This document shows positions 28,201 to 40,200 of a stretch of DNA of 64,000 nt, one piece after another (the stretch's first letter is position 1; every line of letters begins with the position of its first letter). Location of the stretch: positions 7,783,001 through 7,847,000 of the forward strand of contig OZ020305.1 in the NCBI GenBank assembly GCA_963971305.1. The letters run 5' to 3'. This DNA is from Arcuatula senhousia (Eukaryota; Mollusca; Bivalvia; Mytilida; Mytilidae). Below the pieces are notes generated by a model that worked only from the letters and a program-made list of their open reading frames with translations, did not search any database and was not told the DNA's origin. The translations under genes were made by a program, and so were the position numbers.

Positions 28201-31200
28201 CAATACAATATCTTCATCCACATCTTCACATAATTTACTTTCTTCATGTATTGTTTAATCAAAATCCATTGAGCTGTTTAAAAGGAGTAATGTACTTACA
28301 AGATATGTAGACAGACATACTGATGGAAATGAATTGAAAGACAGACAAACATGGGATTTCTATACACCCAAAACTTTTTTGAGTTGGTATAATAAGTGGA
28401 TTTACAGTATTTTTTTATACCTAGAACAAATGAAAAATTCAGGTAAAATCTACATGTACATACCAGGAATCATCAAAGCAAGGACCAGGAAAGTAAGTGG
28501 GAACCAGATCTCACTTCCTGAGAAATAATCATATGTCTGCCATGCTGTACAGTTTTCTATAATCAACTGGTTTAATGGGTTACCAGGAACTGTTGTTCTT
28601 GTGTTGATGTTCAGTTGCTCTGGCTGCGGACAAGGGTCAGCATCTCCTGAAATTCATAAAAAATAATCTTAATTAAAAAAAGGCTGCTAGTAAAAGATGA
28701 CTAAAACTTCTCTATCACTATGTACTTTAATCAATAGAATAAGTGAATAAGTGTTCACTACAACCGTAATTCATTTTTTTTTTTACTTTCATGTCAATTA
28801 TCACAAGGGAAAGAAAACTAGCCAAATCACTCCACTTTCATAGCATTATGACATACCTTTGTGAATGAACACATCTGCTTGGACCTCTACATTATGACAT
28901 ACCTTTGTGAATGAACACATCTGCTTGGACCTCTACATTATGACATACCTTTGTGAATGAACACATCTGCTTGGACCTCTACATTATGACATACCTTTGT
29001 GAATGAACACATCTGCTTGGACCTCTACATTATGACATACCTTTGTGAATGAACAAAGACATACCTTTGTGAATGAACACATCTCCTTGGACCTCTACAT
29101 TATGACATACCTTTGTAAATGAACACATCTGCTTGGACCTCTACAATATGACATACCATTGTGAATGAGCACATCAGCTTGGACCTCTACATTATGACAT
29201 ACCTTTGTGAATGAACACATCAGCTTGGACCTCTACATTATGACATACCTTTGTGAATGAACACATCTGCTCAGACCTCTACAATATGACATACCTTTGT
29301 GAATGAACACATCTGCTTGGACCTCTACATTATGACATACCATTGTGAATGAACACATCTGCTCAGACCTCTACAATATGACATACCTTTGTGAATGAAC
29401 ACATCTGCTTGGACCTCTACATTATGACATACCATTGTGAATGAACACATCTGCTTGGACCTCTACATTATGACATACCTTTGTGAATGAACACATCTGC
29501 TAGGACCTCTACATTATGACATATCTTTGTGAATGAACACATCTGCTTGGACCTCTACATTATGACATACCATTGTGAATGAACACATCTGCTTGGACCT
29601 CTACATTATGACATACCTTTGTGAATGAACACATCTGCTTGGACCTCTACATTATGACATACCTTTGTGAATGAACACATCTGCTTGGACCTCTACATTA
29701 TGACATACCTTTGTGAATGAACACATCTGCTTGGACCTCTACATTCTGACATACCTTTGTGAATGAACACATCTGCTCTGACCTCTACATTATGACATAC
29801 CTTTATGAATGAACACATCTGCTTGGACCTCTACATTATGACATACCTTTGTGAATGAACACATCTGCCTCAACCTCTACATTATGACATATCTTTGTGA
29901 ATGAACACATCTGCTAGGACCTCTACATTATGACATACCTTTGTGAATGAACACATCTGCTTGGGCCTCTACATTAGGACATACCTTTGTGAATGAACAC
30001 ATCTGCTTGGGCCTCTACATTATGACATACCTGTGTGAATGAACACATTTGCTTGGACCTCTACATTATGACATACCTTTGTGAATGAACACATCTGCTT
30101 GGACCTCTACATTACGACATACCTTTGTGAATGAACACATCTGCTTGGACCTCAACGTTCTGATTATTTGTACCAGGCTGATTGGCAACTTTGACATTGG
30201 TAACTTTAGCAATCACAGAACCGAGAGTTGTGGCAGAAATTTCTGCTAGTTCAGTATCATTAAACAATCTATAAAAAGATAATATAACAAGTCAAAAATC
30301 TCTTTATAGCTTATTTTAGTTATCTATAAGGTAAATAAGAATGAAATTGACAGAATATTTACAAGTAATACTAATTGTTAATACCAGGGATGGCAAAAAT
30401 TAACCATTTAAGCAGTTATTGGTGGGAAAGATCGTTATTAATGAGCAATCAGTTCTTTCACATTATTCAAACACCGCAATTCACTGGTCATTATAATTTG
30501 AACAGTTTGCCATCCCTAGTAAATATAAAGTACTGAAAAAGTATAATTTTTTGTGGGGTATAATTTTTATGATTGTTGTGGGTCAAACAAACAACACATA
30601 ATATATGATTCCCAATGAATTAGTAGTTTCGAATTTATTTCTATGATAAATAATTAAAATCCATGAATTTATCAGTCTACTATTCACATTGAATCCCATT
30701 CTAAAATGAAGCCCACAAATAACTACTTGCATAGAAGTTCCATGCTTATTAATAATTTGAGCCTTTTTCATGGGTTGAACTTTGTAAATTTTAGAATATC
30801 AACAATTTGCTTCTTTGAAGGTATCTTTTTTTATAAAACTTTGACTGCCAAGTGGCAAACATAAACATAAGAGAACATGCTAAGCACAAAACTTGTTGAG
30901 AAATGAAATGCCCTGGGTATCCTAAGAAGAACATATAATAAAAATCTGTCAAAGTCAAAAATGGCCGGATTTCGTTAAACAGGAAGTAGGTGAGCGACAT
31001 ACCTAAAATCGTATCACACGTTATGGGACCCCACCCTGATGCTGTATACCAAATATCAAGTGGCTGTGATTAGTAGTTGCTGAGAAAACTGTTACGAAAA
31101 TTTCTTCCCTGCCCGTACGCCGCCCGCCGCCCACCGCCCGCCCGACATTCACCATTTTATAACCCGGATTTTTCACTCCGTGAAATCCGGCCAAAAATAG

Positions 31201-34200
31201 ACTGAAAACCCTGCATAAACTCACCCATTGTCCCTATTTTCATACCAAAACCTATCTCCATCTCTGATCCTAACAAATGCATCAATGGTTATAGCTCTGA
31301 ATAAAGGTCCTGGGCCATCAAGTGTGGTCTCTATCAGTCCACCAACAAACAGGTCTACATCATCTGGTGCAGTTGTACTTAAGTTAGTCCTGCCATTTAG
31401 TGCTTTTAACCTTTGTATTGCCTATTGCATTTAAGACAAGCATTGTAAAATTCAACAATTTACTACATAGAAAGTAAAGTACAGAATATGGTTTATTTCT
31501 AAAATTATTTAAATGTACAAAAATATATATAAGATAAGATAATTCTTCATTTCCAATCAAAGGGCCCTAAGATAATATATATGATATAACTTTACTGATG
31601 AACTAACTATCAGGCAATGTATGACAGTATATAATAGAATTCTTTTCATATTTGTTTGTCATTTGTTGATTAAACAGAGCTTGTGATCTTCAATACACAG
31701 GTATCACAACTTATTAACATTTAGAATCCCCCTTAATTGGTGCTTGGGAATGTCCTTGTCTTCCAGTGTGGTGCAAGCTTTTGTTCCACCTTAAAGACCT
31801 TCCTGTGACTTCAGGATTTAGATCACCAAGTGTTGTTCTTTTGTTTGCTTCATTTCAATATTCATTATACTGTTAACCAACTAATTTTTGCCAGAAATTT
31901 AATCTCAGGCTCAGGAGGAACAAAAATTCATGAAAAAAAATTGTCGCAAATAAATAATTCACTTCTAATAGTAATTCAATTGATGTAGAAAAAGATTCGT
32001 GTAAAATAAATAGCCAGGGAAATAGCCCTCTGACATAAAAACGTGAAATAAAGTAGTCATGAAATGAAATTGGTTACAGTATATAGTATATTGTGTAATG
32101 CATATGTACTGCATATTTGTAGATTTTATACTTTATACTAACATCCAGGTTGGTTTGGATGCTACCATTGTGCATGGCCTCAAAGGTCTGAAGCCTATGT
32201 AGACCAAATGTTTCTCTAACAGTCTGATAATCAGGTAAACCATGATCTCTGGCTCTCTGGAGATTTATGGCTCCTAGCTCACGTCGGGAAAATTCTAATG
32301 GTCCAAATACATCACCTGTCAAATAAAGATTTTATTAGTTAAAAGAAAAATTAATCTGAAGAATGTGTCAATGGCACAGAGATGCCACTGGACTCTAAGT
32401 AGAGAGCAGAGGTCTGACAGTTCTAACTCTGTAAATTACTTAGGGCTGTTCCATCTAAATTAAAGTAGGATGCGGGGATGCATTTTTTATATTTTTTTGT
32501 TGGTGGGGGGTTAAAATGCATTTTTTGGTGGATGTGTAATGATTTTTTTTATATTGGTAGGGGGTCTTGAACAAAGTGCGACCCCTCCCCCACATCAATT
32601 TAAATGGAACAGCCCTTAGGTCATACTATTTGTTTTATCAAACCACCCTGCCTTTACAATCTTTTTTTTTTCAATACTTGTCCCTGTCTGTCAGTCTGTC
32701 TGTACAAATATCTGTTTACATGCAAAATCAGCTACATGTACAACTATGTTGTCTTCTCTTTAAGACATTGTTAAAGCCATCCCTCCATGCAAAGCTAAAC
32801 AGTGTTGTTTAACTCTTTCTTTTAATGGCCCACTTACTAAAGTAGGGGGTGCATATAGTGTTTGGGTCTGTTCTTCTGTCCGTTTGTCCTTCCGTCCCAA
32901 ATGTTGCGAGATGGGACATATTCTTGTTATATTTGTCACTGACTGTCTGTCTGTCTGTCAATTAAAGTTGGTTTAGTTATTTACCTGCTAAATCAGCTAC
33001 CATTATGTTGTCTTCTCTCTCAGATAGTGTTGAAGCCATCCCTCTAAACAAAGCATCAACATTCTCAGTTACTGCTTCCTGTGATAAAAAAAAAGTTGTT
33101 CTGAAGATTACAGAAATTTCTATAATTTTTTTTTTACTAATCTATGCCACGACATATTAATGAAATCTGGTTATATCTGTAGATCAAAGGACTGTTTGAA
33201 TGAAAAATTACATACAAAATTATAAATGCCTTATTTACATCAATTTGTTTGTGATTGGTTAATGAATGACAGGCATTTTACCTGTGAGTTCCAGTATGCA
33301 TTACAAAGTCTTAGAGCATGGACCTCTCCTGGTGCTCCTGGGATATTCAGTTTACTTGGGATCCATGGACACTGATTCTGTGGAGTTCTGGCACCTCTGG
33401 AATAATTTTAAATGAAAATGATTAAAAAAAATCCACAATGAGATAGTTAAATATTTACCATTCATTGAGACATTGTGGTTTCATTATTATTCATGGGGTA
33501 TCAATTTTCATGGGTGGTCTTGACCCACAAATTTGATAACCCACGAAAAGGAAATTTAACATTAATCTGTATGTTACAGTTTTCAAAACCATGAATTTAA
33601 GAATCCATGAACTGATCCTTTTTCATCAAACCACAAAAATTGGTACCCATATAAATAAATGAATTTACAGTAGTATTATCTAATTTCTATACACAAGTTT
33701 CAGTGAGTGTTTTTAGTTTTTTTCCACATAGATTTTCACTATGAGGGGAGAAACAGTTATTGATTAAGAAGCCTCAATAATTCTCAGTGCCTTATAATTA
33801 AGGATTCAGCCTTTAGCTTTTAAAATGCTTACCATATTGCTAAGAAAAAATACCCTACCTTCTCCATAGTCCAGGTGTGACCAGGGTGTGTCCAAATCTC
33901 ATGGCGGATGTTTGAAACTCATGCGTAATGCCAGGATGCACGGTAGGGTCATAACCTGAAACAAAATTTCAAATATGACAAATTAGACATTATAAAGGTT
34001 CCTGTATTCCCTCGTTTGTCTTAATTGTATGATATCTGCTATCTTGTTATTTTAAAAATAAACTGTTAACACAGAGACATGTCTCGCCTGTCGCAACTGG
34101 ACACAGTACAAAATGAAGTAAAAATCCTCCTTAAACTGATCTTAATTGATGCTTAAGCAGCTGCATACCAAATATAAATGGTGAACCATAACTGCTTTAT

Positions 34201-37200
34201 ATAAAACACTCATGACATAAGTAAAAAGTAAAAAAGTGTAAAATCTCAAAGTCAGTAGACTGTGACTGCAGGATCATACAGATAAAATACTTTTGAAATT
34301 GATCTGTACTGATGCAAGTGCAAGTGCATACCCAATATCAATGATGTACCATAACTGCTTAATGTTCAACATACGTAAGAAAAAAGGTTAACCTCGGCCA
34401 AATCGGTGTAAAATTTCAAAGTCAGTAGACCGTGACTGCAGAACCATATAGATGAAATGCTTTTGAAATTGATCTGTACTAATGCTAATGCAAGTGCATA
34501 CCCAATATCAATGGTGAACCATAACTGCTTCATGTTAAACAGACTTAAGAAAAAAGGTTAACCTCGGCCAAATCAGTGTAAAATTTCAAAGTCAGTAGAC
34601 CGTGACTGCAGGAGCATACAGGTGAAATCCTTTTAAAACTGATCTGTACTGATGCTGATGCAACTGCATACCAAATATCAATGGTGTAACATAACTGCTT
34701 CATGTTAAACAGACTTAAGAAAAAAGGTTAACCTCGGCCAAATCAGTGTAAAATTTCAAAGTCAGTAGACCGTGCAGGAGCATACAGTAAAACTGATCTG
34801 TACTGATGCTGATGCAACTGCATACCAAATATCAATGGTGTAACATAACTAGTTCACACAAAACAGACTTAAGCAAAAACTTTAACCAATTGTGGACACC
34901 CCTGCCGCCGTCGCCGCCGCCGCCGCCGCCGGAATCACCATACCTAAGTCTCGCCTTTTGCGACATTCGTCACAGGCGAGACAAAAATACTGTGGTTTCA
35001 TTGTGGGGTACCAATTTTCGTGGTTTTCTTAGGTAACAGTCAACCTTGAAAATAAGAATCCGAAGAAGTATTTCTTTTACATTGATTCCTATAAGCATCA
35101 TGAACCCACCATGAAATAAAGAATCAAAAGAATTTCTCTTTTTCAGGTAAACCACAAAAATTGATACCCATGAAAATAAATGAACCCACAGTAGCTGATG
35201 TTTTTTTTTTAAAGAACATTGACCGTTGAACAAAGAACATTGAACATTGAACGAAAAAAATAAGTATAAGTTGTGATTTTTACTCATGCAAACAGTAATT
35301 TTCTAATACTAATAAATTATCATTGTTCTAAGTTGTAAAGTTTAAAGAATTGAACAGTTTTCTTAATTGGTTATCAAAGTAATAAAAAACGATCTAGTTC
35401 TTTCAGTTCAACAGTGTCTTAATGAACATTTCAAAGACTAACACTTGAAAGAGTTTTGCAAGATTTCCAGTTAATTCAGGAATTAAAACAAATTTTAAAG
35501 TATTACCTCTGTATGGGAATTGTCCTCTGATATCAAAGAATGTGGTATTATCCTGGTTAATCTGTAACCAACGTGGTAGCCAGTCATAAAATACTATTTT
35601 CTGTTGAAAAAAAAATATCAAAATGCATTAACATTGGGCCAAAAATAAGGAGAAAAATCAAAAAAAAAATATAAGGATACTGACTACTAACATCAAGCCC
35701 CCCTTATGAAAATAGTTTTAATAGGTACTAATTTCTAGGACCTTTCATAAAAAATCTATAGAAACTTGCAAAAATTACCCATGATATGCTAAGAGAAGCC
35801 TTGCTTAAATAATCAACTCGACAAAATGTATCTGATAACTAGCCCTACAAGAAAACAATTTTTTTCTGAATATATAAGCATGCATTCTTAAAATAGGTTA
35901 AGACCATATTATTATTATCATTTTATCTACCCATCTTCACTGATGATTAACTTTAAAGTGCTATTCTCTATAAGAATCAGGCAATGGGTGAATCATGATT
36001 TAAAAAACACAAACGTTTGACTTCATAATACAGTTCAGAATGCTTAAATAGTAACAAAAAATGCATTGGCACTACTCAAAAGTGTCAGAAATTTGAGATA
36101 TATTTTGGTTGAAATACATACAAAATTTGGATCCAAGGGAGATAACTCATGATAAGTCATACTAAATCCCTATCATTGTAACAGAAATTTTTCTCCATCC
36201 TCTGACACTGGAGATGACAACTAATGATTGTTTCTTAATTAGAAGGCTATTTTGAATGACAAATCAATGTCAAATCTGTGTGTTTTTAAAATCATGATTC
36301 AAAAATTTCAATTTTGCCTGATTCTTACAGAGAACTGCACTTAATGTGGAAAATAGAGCCCACACCTACCTGGTATGTTCCAACAACCATCTTCCTGGCT
36401 TGGTTAAATATCCTCTCATCAAATCGTGCCAGATCTTCTTCACTCGTCCATCCATGTTCTCTGGCCGTCCTGTCAGCCCAGTAGTTATGCCAACGAAACC
36501 ATAAAACACCAAACGACAACAAAAATGGATTCTCAAAACCTCTTGGATTTCCCAATCCTGAAAGAAGAGATTAGTGCATTAGTTTGTTAAACAGTATTTT
36601 TGGGGGATTAATCTTAAAATTCTATCAAATTGGTTGGATTTTGTTTAACAGGAAGTAGGTGAGTAACAGACCTGAAATCGAATCCCACAATATGAGACCC
36701 CATGCTGATGCTGCATACCAAATATCAAAAGGCTGTGATTAGTAGTTGCTGAGAAAACTGTTACAAACTGCTGTCCACCCGACATTTTCAATTATACAGG
36801 CTGAAATCTGGCCAAAAAAGGATAGCTGCTCAGAATTAGCCTAAGATAAATATATAAAGAGAAAAATCTTACTCCAGAATCTATTCACACCCCTCAATCT
36901 ACTCTCCCTGGTGGTCTCCCTTGGGTTGGGTGGGTTAGCAAAGGGAAGTCTGATGTTATTAACGGCAGGCAGACTCATATTGATTGGGAATGGTTTATCA
37001 TTCAATGCCAGTAGACGTCCTCCTTTAAATTCCCGTATGGCATCAGTCCATGCACGTGCAGGGCCATACATCAATTGTCCATCAAGGTAAGGTGTTATTT
37101 CTGATATCTGGAAAAGAAACAAGAATGCCCTTATTCATGATATACTGTACATAGATGTTGCTGATCTTTGCTTACTTGTGTTTAGTTTTTGAACTTTTAA

Positions 37201-40200
37201 CTTTATTGATGATGTTGAATAAAACTCTAGATATAAGACCTCATTTTTTAACTTTGGCTTATTGAGTATCACATTTCGAAATTTATAAATTCTCTACATT
37301 CAAATCTTTTTAATCTTAAAGAATGCACATCTACACATCACAACAAAACATTCCATTTGATATTAAACAAATTGGTCAAGAGGATTTGGGTTTGACAAGA
37401 AAATTACCACAGAAATATGGATAGATACTTGGAAGGATGCATGCACCAGTTAAAATCATTTTTCACTCTGCTACTTAATTGCATGAGGTATGAATATCAT
37501 CTTCAATAATTAATTCTCAAGAATAAAAAACTGTTATATGGTGAAACCTACCTAAAACTACCCTAAATTAAGCAAAAGTTGGTCTAAATCAAACTGTCTA
37601 AACTGACCAAAACTGTCGTTCACACATGGGTTCAGTTTTGAAAGGTTTTACTATATTATTTAAATCCTTACCTGTTGTCTAGGATTGTTTGGAGACTGAC
37701 CAGTTCTAAAATCATATCGAGATCTCAGGAATGGCAGTTGAATACCACCTTTTCCTTCAGCATCATAAAGGTCATGACCTTGGGGTACTTGAAGGTTTTC
37801 AAACTCTCTTGGACATCCAGGCCTTTGAGCATCCATGATTTCTTCTACAACTTGTTGACCTTTGTTGATAGCAAATGTAAACATTTTAAAAATATATAAA
37901 TGCATTTTAAACAAAGATAATGATAAGATGTGGAATACATTGACATGACAGAACTTCCAATTTTCAGTTTAAAAAATCTGCACTGGTTTCAAGCCTGCAG
38001 CCTTAAAGTTTCAACCTGGACCACTGGTTTGCCTAGCAGTTGAATCAAAATAGAAATATAGTACGTAAATGATAAACAACCAATATCATAATTTTGAAAG
38101 AAAGAATACCCTATGGACAAGTGACCTCAATGTGATAAGCTTAGACATAACCTTTAACAAAGATAGACGATTCCTGCATGTCTAGAGGTAAGAGCATATG
38201 ATAGCTTTGCATGTTTTGGTGAAAAAATATATGCTGTTTCTCAAGAAAACAAATCCTTTCCTAATTAATAATTCTTAAATGCTGTTTCAATATGTGCTTC
38301 TTTCTCAAAGAATAAACCATACCATCTCCTCCTTTTAACCAATTTAAAAAGTTCGATAATACCCACCAAAGTATGTTAACATTGCATTTCTTCCTCTTGG
38401 TGAACCCAGTCCCATAGGTCCCCTGAGTGCTGCAGAACTAACGTCAAAGACATTTGGTCTGAGTTGTCCGGCCAGGTGATAGACTCCATCAGCATAGGCT
38501 ACCTTACTCTTACGTAATAAATGGGTATCTGAAATTATATATTATAAGCTACCATACTCTTCCATAATAAATGGGTATCTGAAATTATATATTATAGGCT
38601 ACCTTACTCTTCCGTAATAAATGGGTATCTGAAATTATATAATATAGGCTACCTTACTCTTACGTAATAAATGGGTATCTGAAATGTTATATTATAGGCT
38701 ACCTTACTCTTACGTAATAAATGGGTATCTGAAATTATATATTATAAGCTACCATACTCTTCCATAATAAATGGGTATCTGAAATTATATATTATAAGCT
38801 ACCATACTCTTCCATAATAAATGGGTATCTGAAATTATATAATATAGGCCACCTTACTCTTACGTAATAAATGGGTATCTGAAATTATATAATATAGGCT
38901 ACCTTACTCTTATCTAATAAATGGGTATCTGAAATGTTATATTATAGGCTACCTTACTCTTACGTAATAAATGGGTATCTGAAATTATATAATATAGGCC
39001 ACCTTACTCTCAGCTTAAGGTTAGTGAGGACACCTGACCCCAAAAATAATGCCGAATTTAAAATGTCCAATTTTTTTATATATTAATATCAGGTATATAC
39101 TTAATCTTGTGTAAAAATATTGGACCCCCTTTCCAGGCTTGTTTTCCCACAATCTAGGCTCAAAGTTTTCCAAAATTACTATAGATTATATAGGAAAGGC
39201 CAAATAATTAGCATAAAATCTTGTCGCAGAAAAAATCCATGAATTTAAATTTTATTTTTATTTGATAAAAATCAATGAAATACAATATATTTTGAAATAA
39301 AACAATAAAAACTGGGGGTCACCAGCTTATTTTTCTGTCTACAATACAAATCTTTGTAATTTTTTGGTCATTTTTCAAGTAGATTATCTCCCTTGTTTTA
39401 TTTGAAAATTTTATTTATGAAGGAATGGTTATTTTATTTGTGTTAAATTAATTTATTTTCATTAAGTTTTATTAAATGAAACTATTTCACACAAGTTTCA
39501 AAGTATTTGTGACATTTGCACTTGTTTTTTTGCATTTATAGCTGTTTTTGGTCACATGACAGTTGTCATCACTAACCTTAATTCTGTAATAAATGGGTAT
39601 CTAAAATTATATATTGTAGGCCACCTTACTCTCAGCTTAATTCTGTAATAAATGGGTATCTGAAATGTTATATTATAGGCTGCCTTACTCTTCTGTAATA
39701 AATGGGTATCTGAAATGTTATATTATAGGCTGCCTTACTATTATGTAATAAATGGGTATCTGAAATGTTATATTAAAGGCTGCCTTACTCTTCTGTAATA
39801 AATGGGTATCTGAAATTATATAATATAGGCCACCTTTCTCTCAGCTTAATTTTGTAATAAATGGGTATCTGAAATGTTATATTATAGACTGCCTTACTCT
39901 TCTGTAATAAATGGGTATCTGAAATGTTATATTAAAGGCTGCCTTACTCTTCTGTAATAAATGGGTATCTGAAATGTTATATTATAGGCTGCCTTACTCT
40001 TCTGTAATAAATGGGTATCTGAAATGTTATATTATAGGCCACCTTACTCTCAGCTTAATTCTGTAATAAATGGGTATCTGAAATGTTATATTATAGGCTG
40101 CCTTACTCTTCTGTAATAAATGGGTATCTGAAATGTTATATTATAGGCTGCCTTACTCTTCTGTAATAAATGGGTATCTGAAATTATATAATATAGGCCA

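Noticed and set aside
30546..30770. Possible seventh copy of the family M MITE
   Set aside because: Only the GTGGGGTATAATTTTTATGA-like start is similar; the right end and the inverted arm are not recognisable.
32567..32812. 81-residue plus-strand frame
   Set aside because: It overlaps the decayed exon 10 duplicate, which is on the minus strand, and a CTGTCTGTC microsatellite.
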